Shown in pieces: positions 27,958-36,791 of a DNA stretch of 55,534 nucleotides. Each line of letters opens with the position of its first letter. The stretch's first letter is position 1. This DNA comes from Zetaproteobacteria bacterium. GTDB taxonomy: Bacteria > Pseudomonadota > Zetaproteobacteria > Mariprofundales > Mariprofundaceae. The notes under the pieces were generated by a model. The model saw only the letters and a program-made list of their open reading frames with translations, had not been told where the DNA came from and made no database searches. Position numbers and translations under genes: made by a program. Location: the NCBI GenBank assembly GCA_021545585.1, contig JAJRTF010000106.1, positions 1-55,534 on the forward strand, given 5' to 3'.

Positions 27958-29247
27958 ATGAAGGTATTGGTAGTCGGCGGCGGTGGCCGCGAACATGCAT
28001 TGTGCTGGAAGCTGAAACACTCGGATTCCGTTTCCGAAGTCATCTGTGCGCCGGGCAACCCCGGTATTGCGCGGGATGCCCGCTGTGTGCCTGTCGGAGC
28101 GGAGGATATCGATGCACTGATTGAACTGGCCCGGGCTGAACAGCCCGGCCTCGTAGTCGTCGGCCCGGAAGTACCGCTGGTGCTGGGGCTGGGCGACAAA
28201 CTGCGCGCCGAAGGCTTTGCTGTTTATGGCCCGGATCAGGCAGCCGCAGAACTTGAAGGCAGCAAATCCTTTTGCAAGGCGCTGATGGCAGAGGCCGGCG
28301 TGCCAACCGCCAGATTCGAAACCCATACCGACCCGGATGCAGCTGAAGCATTGATCCGCGCCTGGGGCGCCCCGATTGTGGTCAAGGCCTCGGGGCTGGC
28401 AGCCGGCAAGGGCGTGATTGTTGCACAGGATGTCGAGGAAGCCGTGCATGCGGCACGCGACATGCTTTCCGGCAACAGCTTCGGCGAAGCCGGCTCGCAG
28501 GTCGTCATTGAAGAATATCTGCTCGGCGAAGAGGCTTCCTGCCTGTTCCTTGTTTCCGGCGACACCATCCTGCCGCTGGCGTCCTCACAGGATCACAAGG
28601 CGCTGCTTGATGGCGATAAAGGCCCGAACACGGGCGGCATGGGAGCCTATTCACCGGCCCCATGCGTCACCCCCGAAGTTGCCGATGAGGTGCTCGAAAC
28701 CATTGCCCGCCCGACGATTGCAGCGCTTGCGATGCGTGGCATCGAATTCATCGGCACATTGTATGCCGGCATCATGTTAACCGATGCCGGCCCGAAAACA
28801 CTGGAATTCAACGTCCGCTTCGGTGATCCGGAATGCCAGCCGCTGATGAGCCGGTTAAAATCGGACCTGGGCGAGGTGCTTCTGGCAGCAGCCGAAAAAC
28901 GTCTGCAGGGCATCAACCTCGACTGGGACGAGCGCAAAGCGCTGTGCGTTGTGGTTGCATCCGACGGCTATCCCGGTAGTTTCGAAAAGGGCCAAACCAT
29001 CGGCGGGCTCGATGCCATGGAAGCGGCCGGTGCGTATGTTTTTCATGCCGGCACTGCCGAGAAAGACGGTGTCATTGTCAATAGCGGCGGACGTGTTCTG
29101 GGGGTGACAGCACTGGGCAATAACGTTTCCGAAGCGCAAAAGGCAGTGTACGGTGCGCTGAAACATCTGCACTGGCCGGGTGGATTTTATCGCCGCGACA
29201 TTGGTTACCGAGCCATTGTTCGGGAAGATGCCGGAGAGGAGAACTGA
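27958..29247 (+). CDS. purD: Phosphoribosylamine-glycine ligase
   Basis: This ATP-grasp enzyme makes glycinamide ribonucleotide in purine synthesis. The 429-residue protein starts MKVLVVGGGGREHAL. It shows PEVPLVLGLGD near 63-73, VVKASGLAAGKGV in the ATP-grasp region near 141-153, GGMGAYSPAP near 226-235 and LEFNVRFGDPECQ near 281-293. The ATG follows a GAGGT ribosome binding site. It is followed directly by purE (one base between), so both share a transcript. The MITE-like element lies 84 bp upstream and may affect the promoter region. Confidence 0.96.
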   Translation: MKVLVVGGGGREHALCWKLKHSDSVSEVICAPGNPGIARDARCVPVGAEDIDALIELARAEQPGLVVVGPEVPLVLGLGDKLRAEGFAVYGPDQAAAELEGSKSFCKALMAEAGVPTARFETHTDPDAAEALIRAWGAPIVVKASGLAAGKGVIVAQDVEEAVHAARDMLSGNSFGEAGSQVVIEEYLLGEEASCLFLVSGDTILPLASSQDHKALLDGDKGPNTGGMGAYSPAPCVTPEVADEVLETIARPTIAALAMRGIEFIGTLYAGIMLTDAGPKTLEFNVRFGDPECQPLMSRLKSDLGEVLLAAAEKRLQGINLDWDERKALCVVVASDGYPGSFEKGQTIGGLDAMEAAGAYVFHAGTAEKDGVIVNSGGRVLGVTALGNNVSEAQKAVYGALKHLHWPGGFYRRDIGYRAIVREDAGEEN

Positions 29248-29248
29248 T

Positions 29249-29722
29249 ATGGATGCAATCAAGGTATTGATACTGATGGGCAGTAAATCCGATCTGCCGG
29301 TGATGCAGAAAACCGAAGACATCCTGAAGGAATTCGGCGTGCCGTTCCGTACCCTGATCCGTTCAGCTCATCGCACGCCGGAAGCCACCATGCAGTCGGT
29401 CAAGGATGCCGAGGACGAAGGCTGCCAGGTATTCATCTGCGCCGCCGGTATGGCCGCGCATCTGGCCGGTGTCGTCTGTTCGAAAACCGTCAAACCGGTG
29501 ATCGGCGTACCGATTGCAGCAGGGCCGCTCAATGGTGAAGATGCATTGCATTCCACTGTCATGATGCCGCCGGGCCTGCCTGTCGCCACGGTCGGCATCA
29601 ACGCGGCCAAAAATGCCGGTCTTCTGGCCATTCAGTTGCTGGCCCAGAACGATGAAGAGCTGACGCGCAAGCTGAAGGCCGACCGCGAGGCTCAGGCCGA
29701 GTCCATCCTCGCTGAGGACTAA
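29249..29722 (+). CDS. purE: N5-carboxyaminoimidazole ribonucleotide mutase
   Basis: PurE class I converts N5-CAIR to CAIR. The 157-residue protein has the motifs VLILMGSKSDLPVM (8-21), SAHRTPE (about 45-51), AAGMAAHLAGV (about 74-84) and GVPIAAGPLNGEDALHS (about 96-112). The ATG at 29249 is preceded by GGAGAGGAG inside the end of purD. No purK follows; the next gene is a TsaC-like protein. Confidence 0.96.
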   Translation: MDAIKVLILMGSKSDLPVMQKTEDILKEFGVPFRTLIRSAHRTPEATMQSVKDAEDEGCQVFICAAGMAAHLAGVVCSKTVKPVIGVPIAAGPLNGEDALHSTVMMPPGLPVATVGINAAKNAGLLAIQLLAQNDEELTRKLKADREAQAESILAED

Positions 29723-29787
29723 TCTTTCTGAAGGCCGGGGACTCACAAATCCGCGAAAAACTCCGCTCCCTCAGGGCAGCAAGGCTT

Positions 29788-30300
29788 TTGCTGCGGGGTA
29801 AACTGATTGCCCACCAGACAGGCACGCTGCCGGGCGTTGCCGCCGCCCCCCTGGCCACAGCTTCAATCGCGTCCCTGCAACGCTTTAAACAGCGACTGGG
29901 CCCTTTCCTTTTACTCGCGGATTCCACGCGCACAGCACTGGCTCTGGCCCGCTTTGTCAGTCCGACGCTGCGCAAAACAGCAAAGACATCATGGCCGGGA
30001 AACATCACGCTTGTTTTTCCCGCCAGACCCGGCCTGCCATCAGACTGCTATCGGAAAAGCGAACTGGCGGTGCGCGTCGATGCCAGTGCGGCAGTACGGC
30101 GACTGGCCGGGGCCTGCGGCGGTTTACTGCTTTCCAGCAGCCTGAACCGCAAAGGCGAATCAACCGCCCTCCCAGGGCTTGCACATCAGATGCGCCATCA
30201 CCGCCATATGCAGGGGCGCATAACCGCACCGCCAGGCTGCGGAAAGGCCTCAGTCATGATGCGTATATGGCGCAATGATTGCACCAGTATTCGGCAATGA
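29788..30300 (+). CDS. tsaC: Threonylcarbamoyl-AMP synthase (TsaC/YrdC family)
   Basis: TsaC makes threonylcarbamoyl-AMP from threonine, bicarbonate and ATP for the t6A37 tRNA modification. The YrdC-fold residues are visible: KQR near 34-36, WPGNITLVFPA near 69-79, LAVRVDAS near 92-99 and SSSLN near 116-120 (the K, R, S and N of the family signature). The TTG at 29788 is a conservative start. Family similarity continues upstream (frame open from 29716, reading QIREKLRSLRAARLLL), where the only plausible start is CTG at 29728 with GAGGA nine bases before it. The sequence is divergent overall. tsaB lies 4 kb away. Confidence 0.75.
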   Translation: MLRGKLIAHQTGTLPGVAAAPLATASIASLQRFKQRLGPFLLLADSTRTALALARFVSPTLRKTAKTSWPGNITLVFPARPGLPSDCYRKSELAVRVDASAAVRRLAGACGGLLLSSSLNRKGESTALPGLAHQMRHHRHMQGRITAPPGCGKASVMMRIWRNDCTSIRQ

Positions 30301-30314
30301 CGCGTCGTGTCTGA

Positions 30315-32042
30315 ATGGCTAACATGCCGCGCATGCAATCTATGACTGACCTTCTCAAATCAATCTGGACCCGTCTGGGTTCAATGTCCCTGGCCATTAT
30401 CCTGCTGGTTGTGCTGGCCATCGCCTCGGTGATCGGCACGGTACTGCTGCAGAATCAGGAGCAGGCCGATTATCTGCAGCAGTTCGGGCCATTGTGGTAC
30501 TGGGTTTTCCGCTCCTTGGGCCTGTTCGATATGTATCATACATGGTGGTTTTTAACCATTCTCGGTTTCCTGATGGTTTCCCTGACCGCCTGTCTGTGGC
30601 GCAATGTGCCGCTTATGCTCAAGGAAATGCGCACGCGCAGGGTGGCGGTTCCTGAGAAAGCGCTTAAACGATTCAGGTTTCTCCATGACTGGCAGCTGGA
30701 CAGGCAGCTCTCCGCCGACAGCCTTGGCACGGCTTTTCAACAGCGACTGCAGGGCTGGGAATTCAAACACAGCGAAGAAGGCGGACGCACCATTATCCGG
30801 GCGGATAAAGGCCGCTGGAACAAATGGGGATATATCCTTGTCCATTCCGCCATCCTGATTGTTCTGATCGGTGGCTGGATGAGCGTGCATTATGGTTTCC
30901 GCGGCAATATGGCCGTACCCGAAGGCGGCAAGGAAAGCGAAATCTCCTTTCTTAAAGGCACCTCGGTCGACCATCTGACCATGCCGTTTGAGGTGCGCTG
31001 CAACAGCTTCTTCATCGACTTCTACCCGACCGGCGCACCCAAAGAGTTCCGCAGCAATCTGACCATTATCGATGGCGGCAAGGAAGTGCTGACCTCGGAT
31101 ATCATTGTCAACGAACCACTGTATTATAAAGGCGTGCGCATCTATCAGGCCAGCTTCGGCGATAGCGGTTCGGCAATCACCTTCAAGCTGTTTCACATGG
31201 ATGGCTCGAAGAAGATTGATATCGCCAAAACCCATGTGTACGAAAGCTGGACGGATGAGGCAACCGGGGTGTCCATCAAGGTCACCGACTTCAAGCCGTA
31301 CAATGTCGAAAATATGGCCAATCCCGGCGAGCCGAATAAATGGCAGGATCTTGGCCCGGCTGTGGAATTCGAGATGCGCGGCCCCGGCCTTAAGCCTGTG
31401 AAAATCAAGCTGTACCAGAACCCGTTCATTGATGCCGATGGCGTCAACCAGGGCTCGTTCATGTCGATTTCGCTGAGCGGCAACGCCGCCGACTACAAAC
31501 CGGTCGCGCTGGGGCTGGATTTCAGCAACCCCACCGAATGGCAACTGTTCCATGCCTTTATGCAGCGCCTCAGCGAAAAGAGCAATGGCAGCAAACCCCA
31601 GCAGGCGAATCTGAAGGCCTTCAAACAGGCCATGAACGATGTGTTTGGTGACAACCGCCCTGAAAACTTCCAGGAAATGGCGATGCGCACCCTGCAGGCG
31701 GTCAGCATGCTGCCGCAACTGCCTTGGCCATTGTTACCCATACTGGATGATTTCGACCAGCACTATTACACCGGCCTGCAACTGGCTCAGGACCCCGGCA
31801 TGAATGTCGTATGGATCGGCAGTGCGTTACTGGTCATCGGCCTGTGCATCATGCTGTATATGCCGCATCGCAAGCTCTGGTTGATTATCCGGCATGAAGG
31901 GAGCGGGAAAAAGATGCATGTCAGCCTTGCCGGCATGGCCAATCGCAACCAGCTTAGCTTTGAACAGACATTTAATCTTCTATTCACGGAACTGGGACAG
32001 GATTTTTCCCATCTCAAGGAAACAAAAGGGAGCACCGCATGA
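30315..32042 (+). CDS. resB: Cytochrome c biogenesis protein ResB (Ccs1)
   Basis: ResB forms the System II cytochrome c synthase with CcsA, keeping apocytochrome thiols and heme reduced at the outer face of the inner membrane. The 575-residue protein has three N-terminal helices (about 22-44, 72-94 and 172-190), a large periplasmic domain and a C-terminal helix (about 497-515). The ResB signature is visible near the N-terminus (LGSMSLAIILLVVLAIASVIG). In-frame ATGs at 30315, 30324, 30333 and 30342 leave the exact start open. It overlaps ccsA by four bases. Confidence 0.9.
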   Translation: MANMPRMQSMTDLLKSIWTRLGSMSLAIILLVVLAIASVIGTVLLQNQEQADYLQQFGPLWYWVFRSLGLFDMYHTWWFLTILGFLMVSLTACLWRNVPLMLKEMRTRRVAVPEKALKRFRFLHDWQLDRQLSADSLGTAFQQRLQGWEFKHSEEGGRTIIRADKGRWNKWGYILVHSAILIVLIGGWMSVHYGFRGNMAVPEGGKESEISFLKGTSVDHLTMPFEVRCNSFFIDFYPTGAPKEFRSNLTIIDGGKEVLTSDIIVNEPLYYKGVRIYQASFGDSGSAITFKLFHMDGSKKIDIAKTHVYESWTDEATGVSIKVTDFKPYNVENMANPGEPNKWQDLGPAVEFEMRGPGLKPVKIKLYQNPFIDADGVNQGSFMSISLSGNAADYKPVALGLDFSNPTEWQLFHAFMQRLSEKSNGSKPQQANLKAFKQAMNDVFGDNRPENFQEMAMRTLQAVSMLPQLPWPLLPILDDFDQHYYTGLQLAQDPGMNVVWIGSALLVIGLCIMLYMPHRKLWLIIRHEGSGKKMHVSLAGMANRNQLSFEQTFNLLFTELGQDFSHLKETKGSTA

Positions 32043-33280
32043 CTGCAATTTCTGCTGAATCAACCATCTGGGAAAGCCTGAATCAGGGCCGCTGGGTGTA
32101 TATGCGCTTTGCCGCCTACCTCGGCCTGATGGCCGGCATCGCGGCCATGGCCATGTTCGGTCAGGGTGGATATGATGAGAATGCATTTCTGTATCAGATA
32201 CTAAGCATGAAAGGCATCATCTGGGGCGGTACCGGCATGCTGCTTGGCTGTGCACTGGCAGCGATTGGAAGTGCCATGAAACCGAAAATGACCGAAGCAA
32301 AGATGGCGCGCAATTTCACGCCATGGCTGGATGGCGCCGTGCTGATGGTCATTCTGGCCTGGGTATGGACCTTCTTTGAACCGGCCCAGAGTCTCATCAC
32401 CTACGAAGACCAGTCCAATCTGTTTGCCGGCCATGTCGTGATGGCAATGAATGTACTGTTCCTCTTCTCAGCTGTTTCCTATATCGCTTATCTGTTTGCA
32501 CCGGAGTCCTTCATCGGCCGTCTGGCCACCTGGTCTGCCTTCGCAGGCATCTATGCCGGCGGCTCGGCCCTGCTGCTGCGCTGGCATGAGTCCTACCTGT
32601 TCGACATGGATATCGGCCATGCACCGGTATCCAATCTGTATGAAGTATTCATCCTGCTGTTCTGCATCACCGGCGCAGTCTATCTGACGCTCGAGAAGCG
32701 CTATCAGGCCAAGGCCATGGGCGCTTTTGTGATGACACTGGTCTCTGCCGGCGTGTTCTTCGGCATCTGGCTGGATTCGGTCGGCCAGGCGGAAATCAAA
32801 CCGCTGGTTCCGGCACTGCAGTCGTACTGGATGAAGATTCATGTGCCGATGAACTTTGTCGGTTACGGCGCATTTGCCGTGGCCTGTGGCGCCGGCATGG
32901 CTTACCTGACCCGTCACTGGCTGGAAGCAAAAAACAGCGGCTCAAAGATGCTGGCCATTTTCCCGACTCTGGAGCAACTCGATCAACTGGCCTATAAAGC
33001 TGTTGCCATCGGATTCCCGGCCTTTACGCTGGCCACCATTCTCGGTGCAGCCTGGGCGGCCGAAGCATGGGGCGGTTACTGGTCATGGGATCCGAAAGAA
33101 ACCTGGGCCCTGATTGTCTGGCTGATTTACGGCGCTTATCTGCATGCACGCGTATCACATGGCTGGCATGGCAAGGCGCTGGCATGGTGGGCCGTCGCAG
33201 GCTTCCTGGTCACCGTATTCTGCTTTCTCGGCGTAAACATGTACCTTGCCGGCCTGCATTCTTACGGCAAGCTAAGCTGA
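32039..33280 (+). CDS. ccsA: Cytochrome c biogenesis protein CcsA/CcsB (heme handling)
   Basis: This is the second half of the System II synthase: it carries heme across the inner membrane and presents it to apocytochrome. The 413-residue polytopic protein contains the heme-binding WWD motif (WGGYWSWDPKETWA near 344-357) and conserved His residues in HVPMNFVGYGAFAVACG and HARVSHGWHG. It overlaps resB (ATGA). A rho-independent terminator follows. The c-type cytochrome at 47986-48489 is a candidate client. Confidence 0.93.
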   Translation: MTAISAESTIWESLNQGRWVYMRFAAYLGLMAGIAAMAMFGQGGYDENAFLYQILSMKGIIWGGTGMLLGCALAAIGSAMKPKMTEAKMARNFTPWLDGAVLMVILAWVWTFFEPAQSLITYEDQSNLFAGHVVMAMNVLFLFSAVSYIAYLFAPESFIGRLATWSAFAGIYAGGSALLLRWHESYLFDMDIGHAPVSNLYEVFILLFCITGAVYLTLEKRYQAKAMGAFVMTLVSAGVFFGIWLDSVGQAEIKPLVPALQSYWMKIHVPMNFVGYGAFAVACGAGMAYLTRHWLEAKNSGSKMLAIFPTLEQLDQLAYKAVAIGFPAFTLATILGAAWAAEAWGGYWSWDPKETWALIVWLIYGAYLHARVSHGWHGKALAWWAVAGFLVTVFCFLGVNMYLAGLHSYGKLS

Positions 33281-33309
33281 TCATTCACTCCGACATATTG
33301 CTGAACAAC

Positions 33310-33340
33310 AAGGCGGGCTCTGCAAAGAGTCCGCCTTTTC
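33310..33340 (+). terminator. Rho-independent terminator after ccsA
   Basis: The stem pairs AAGGCGGGCTC (33310-33320) with GAGTCCGCCTT (33327-33337), with one G-T pair and a six-base loop, followed by TTTTCTTT. It lies 30 bp past the ccsA stop. Confidence 0.85.
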
Positions 33341-33376
33341 TTTGCGCCATTCAATCTTTCCACTAGGCTGGTCCGC

Positions 33377-34240
33377 ATGAGAAAGCTCAGAAAAATCATC
33401 TTCCCCACAGCCGGCATGGGCACACGTTTTCTGCCCGCCACCAAGGCCAGCCCCAAGGAGATGCTGACCGTCGTCGACAAGCCATTGATCCAGTATGGCG
33501 TCGAGGAGGCACTGGCCGCCGGCATGGATCAGATCATCATGGTCACCGGTCGCGGCAAACGCTCTATTGAAGATCATTTCGATATCTCGGCGGAACTTGA
33601 ATCAAATCTTCGGAATGCCGGAAAAGAAGAGCTTTACAAAGAGGTCTCACGCGTTGCCCGCATGGCCGAGGTCATTTATGTGCGTCAGAAGCAGGCCCTC
33701 GGGCTGGGGCATGCCGTTCGCTGCGCCGCCCACTGGATCAATGATGAACCGTTCGGCGTATCGCTGGCCGATGAGCTGATTGTGGGTGAAACACCGGCCA
33801 TGCAACAGTTGAAAGAGGTCTACGATCAGACCCGTTGCTCGGTGATTGGTCTGATGCAGGTACCGCGCGGTGAGGTATATAAATACGGCATTGTCAGTAT
33901 TCAGGGTGAAACGGATGGATTGCTGCGACTGTCAGGTATGGTGGAGAAACCTGCAGTTGATGATGCTCCATCCGACATGGCCATCATCGGACGCTATATT
34001 TTCACACCCAGATTAATGCAACTGCTGAAACTGGTGACGCCCGGCAAAGGTAATGAAATCCAGTTGACCGATGCCATTGCAGAACTCGCCAGGGAGGAAC
34101 CGGTATATGGCGTACCTGTCCATGGGCAGCGTTTTGATGCCGGCAACCCCGGTGGATTCCTGCTCGCCAATGCTGTGCTTGGCCTGCAGCACCCGCAGTA
34201 TGGTGATACACTGCGCAAGGCACTCAAACCCTACCTTTGA
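33377..34240 (+). CDS. galU: UTP-glucose-1-phosphate uridylyltransferase
   Basis: GalU makes UDP-glucose for envelope polysaccharides and osmoadaptation. The 287-residue protein has the nucleotidyl-transferase start IIFPTAGMGTRFLPATKASPK, VDKPLIQYGVEEAL near 34-47, the ALGLGHAV block near 110 and VEKPAVDDAPSDMAIIGRYI near 191-210. It probably forms a transcription unit with tsaB, whose TTG start overlaps its stop codon. Confidence 0.95.
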   Translation: MRKLRKIIFPTAGMGTRFLPATKASPKEMLTVVDKPLIQYGVEEALAAGMDQIIMVTGRGKRSIEDHFDISAELESNLRNAGKEELYKEVSRVARMAEVIYVRQKQALGLGHAVRCAAHWINDEPFGVSLADELIVGETPAMQQLKEVYDQTRCSVIGLMQVPRGEVYKYGIVSIQGETDGLLRLSGMVEKPAVDDAPSDMAIIGRYIFTPRLMQLLKLVTPGKGNEIQLTDAIAELAREEPVYGVPVHGQRFDAGNPGGFLLANAVLGLQHPQYGDTLRKALKPYL

Positions 34241-34902
34241 CTTCCTCTCAACAACCACCGCCGCGCAATATTCTGGCACTTGATACAGCCCACAGCCTGG
34301 TAGCCGCCTGCCTGCTGACTGGCAGCGATGTATACCACGCCGGTGCAGGTGCCGAGAAGCCGCGCTCCATCAGCCTGGCATCAACCCTGACCAGCCTGCT
34401 CGAGAAGGCCGGGTTACAATGGCACGATCTGGATGCCTTTGCTTTCGGCTGTGGTCCGGGGTCCTTTACCGGCCTGCGCATCGGCGCAGCTACACTGGCC
34501 GGCCTGAACAGCGGCCTGAACCGCCCGATGCTGCACATCTCATCGCTGGCCATCACAGCAGCTCAGGCGGATACCAGTGATGCAATCACGGTGATCGAAG
34601 ATGCCCGGGCCGGAGAAGCGTTCATCGCCTGTCATCAAGCTGGCAAGGCGCTGCGACCCGACCGCTGCCTGCCGTGGCAGGAAGTCGCCGCCATGCCATC
34701 GGCGGCCTATGCCAGTCATACCGAGCCCGCGATTGATTTACCGGCGTGGCAACGTCTGCCACTGCAGCTGTCCCGAGACCAGGCTCTGGCAAGGACAGTC
34801 GGACATGCCGCCGGACAAATCACCGACTGGCAGGCCTTGCCGCGCTATCCGCAGCCGGCCTACCTGCAACCATCCCAGGCTGAAAGGAATGCTCATGTCT
34901 GA
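34237..34902 (+). CDS. tsaB: t6A biosynthesis protein TsaB
   Basis: TsaB is the non-catalytic partner that supports TsaD in forming t6A37 on tRNAs. The 221-residue protein has the ASKHA-type start NILALDTAHSLVAACLL, then the diagnostic FAFGCGPGSFTGLRIG near 68-83 and EDARAGEAF near 121-129. The start is a TTG overlapping the galU TGA, implying translational coupling. No rimI or tsaD lies next to it. Confidence 0.9.
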   Translation: MTSSQQPPPRNILALDTAHSLVAACLLTGSDVYHAGAGAEKPRSISLASTLTSLLEKAGLQWHDLDAFAFGCGPGSFTGLRIGAATLAGLNSGLNRPMLHISSLAITAAQADTSDAITVIEDARAGEAFIACHQAGKALRPDRCLPWQEVAAMPSAAYASHTEPAIDLPAWQRLPLQLSRDQALARTVGHAAGQITDWQALPRYPQPAYLQPSQAERNAHV

Positions 34903-35386
34903 TCCGATTCGCGTGCTGTTTGTCTGCCTTGGCAATATCTGCCGCTCGCCTCTGGCGGAAGCTGTGGTTCGTGATGTATCAAAGAAAAGAAATCTGCATG
35001 AGCGCTATTATTTCGCCTCGGCCGGCACCGGAAACTGGCATGTCGGCGGCCCGGCCGACCCTCGTTCTGCAGCGACGGCAAGCCAGCATGGCCTTGATAT
35101 GAGCTCCCACCGCGCACATCAAATTACAGCACATGGCATTGAAGACTGGCACTGGTTTGTCGCCATGGATCACGCGAACCGTCGCGATCTGTTGAATATG
35201 GGGGCCCCCGCATCGCGCGTGCTTCTGATGCGTCAGTTTGAAGCCACAGATGACAAGCAGACAGCGGATGTGCCGGATCCCTACTACGGCGGCCCGGATG
35301 GCTTTGAGCATGCCTATGCCATGCTGGTGGATAATGCCGGGCTGCTGCTCGACTTTCTGGAAGCAAACACCTCAGAGCAGGACTGA
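34895..35386 (+). CDS. Low-molecular-weight protein tyrosine phosphatase
   Basis: This 163-residue cytoplasmic phosphatase has the P-loop CLGNICRSP at residues 11-19 (nucleophile C11, adjacent C16, R17) and the general acid Asp in DVPDPYYGG near 125-133. The ATG at 34895 has AAAGGA upstream and overlaps the end of tsaB by eight bases. Without an adjacent tyrosine kinase or polysaccharide locus its substrate is unclear; it could also act on other phosphoesters or be an arsenate reductase-like relative. It ends one base from the convergent ntrC gene. Confidence 0.9.
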   Translation: MSDPIRVLFVCLGNICRSPLAEAVVRDVSKKRNLHERYYFASAGTGNWHVGGPADPRSAATASQHGLDMSSHRAHQITAHGIEDWHWFVAMDHANRRDLLNMGAPASRVLLMRQFEATDDKQTADVPDPYYGGPDGFEHAYAMLVDNAGLLLDFLEANTSEQD

Positions 35387-35387
35387 A

Positions 35388-36791
35388 TCAGCCCTTAAAA
35401 TACAGCGGGTCGATATTGTACTTGCGCAGCAGTTTACGCACCGTATTGCGGTTCAGGCCAAGCATCTCCGCCACCTTCAGCTGATTCCCCTGACAACGCT
35501 CCATGGCCAGCATCAGCAACGGCGGCTCCGCCTGTTCCAGCATATGCCGATGTAAATCACGCGCCTCGGCATAACCGAGCTGATGCAGATACTGACGGGT
35601 ACAGCGGGTTACAGCCTGCGACAGCGTTTCTTCTTCATGAACGGTATTTTCCGGATTGCCCAGTGCCAGCGCCACATCCGACAGTGTAATGCTGGCACCC
35701 GGTGTCAATACGGCCAGGCGGCGCATGACATTTTTCAATTCGCGCACATTGCCTGGCCAGTCATGCCGACTTAGCAGGCCTGTGGCATCATCAAGCAGAA
35801 TCGGAACCTTCATGCCCAGCTCTTCCGCAGCCTGATCCAGAAGATGATTGGCAAGCTCCCGGATATCATCGCGCCGCTCACGCAAGGGGGGGATATGCAC
35901 CGGAATCACATTCAGTCGATAAAACAGGTCTTCGCGGAACTCACCCTTGGCAATCTTGCTGGGTAAATTCTGGTGGGTTGCTGCCAGAAGGCGCACATTC
36001 ACCGCATGCGATTCACTGGAACCCACGCGCTGCACCCGCCCTTCCTCAAGGACGCGCAGCATTTTGGCTTGCAGCGAAAGCGGCATATCACCGATTTCAT
36101 CAAGAAACAGCGTGCCTCCATCAGCCTGCTCGAAACGTCCGGCCCGGCTCTTATCCGCCCCGGTAAATGCGCCTTTCTCATGTCCAAATAATTCGGACTC
36201 AAGCAGTTCGGCTGGAATGGCCGCTGTATTGATGGCCACAAAAGCGCGCTCAGCCCGCTGGCTGCGATCATGCAGGGCGCGTGCCACAAGTTCTTTTCCG
36301 GTTCCGGATTCTCCGGTAATCAGCACGGTTAAATCCGAAGCAGCCACCCGGCCAAGGGTGCGGAAAAGCATCTGCATGGCTGCACTGCGCCCGATGATCT
36401 GGCTATCGCCGACATCCAGCTCAGGCGGAGACTCCGGCTTGCCGGATGGGTGAGTCCGCTGCACCAGTTGCCGCACCTCATCCAGATCAAACGGCTTGGG
36501 CAGATATTCCATCGCCCCGCTTCGATAAGCCTGAGCCGCATGTCCGAAAGTCGTTTCGGCCGTCAGCATCACAACCGGTACAGTCAATTCACCAGCCTCC
36601 AGCATCTGCATGCCATTGCCATCGGGCAAGTACACATCCAGAAAAACAATGCTGAAATCATTGTCATCTGCCAGCAGCTTTCTGGCCTCGGTTAAGGTGC
36701 CGGCCTGTGTGACCTCCAGGCCCTCTTCCCGCAGTACCTTATCCAGTACCCAGCGGATGCCTTCATCATCATCAATCACCAGTGCGTGCAT
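35388..36791 (-). CDS. ntrC: Nitrogen regulator NtrC (sigma54 activator)
   Basis: This 467-residue bacterial enhancer-binding protein has three parts. The receiver domain (1-115) has phospho-acceptor D52 (FLDVYLPDG). The AAA+ sigma54-interaction domain (about 130-360) has Walker A GESGTGKE at 160-167 and the GAFTGA loop at 207-212. A Fis-type helix-turn-helix covers about 428-465 (GNQLKVAEMLGLNRNTVRKLLRK). Its start overlaps the ntrB stop by one base. Paired with NtrB after DusB, it most likely controls nitrogen assimilation genes. Confidence 0.92.
   Translation of the reverse strand: MHALVIDDDEGIRWVLDKVLREEGLEVTQAGTLTEARKLLADDNDFSIVFLDVYLPDGNGMQMLEAGELTVPVVMLTAETTFGHAAQAYRSGAMEYLPKPFDLDEVRQLVQRTHPSGKPESPPELDVGDSQIIGRSAAMQMLFRTLGRVAASDLTVLITGESGTGKELVARALHDRSQRAERAFVAINTAAIPAELLESELFGHEKGAFTGADKSRAGRFEQADGGTLFLDEIGDMPLSLQAKMLRVLEEGRVQRVGSSESHAVNVRLLAATHQNLPSKIAKGEFREDLFYRLNVIPVHIPPLRERRDDIRELANHLLDQAAEELGMKVPILLDDATGLLSRHDWPGNVRELKNVMRRLAVLTPGASITLSDVALALGNPENTVHEEETLSQAVTRCTRQYLHQLGYAEARDLHRHMLEQAEPPLLMLAMERCQGNQLKVAEMLGLNRNTVRKLLRKYNIDPLYFKG

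Noticed and set aside
30552-31718. A 388-codon open frame on the minus strand inside resB
   Set aside because: It lies fully antisense to a strongly recognisable ResB gene, has no family features and has no ribosome binding site. It is a frame shadow.
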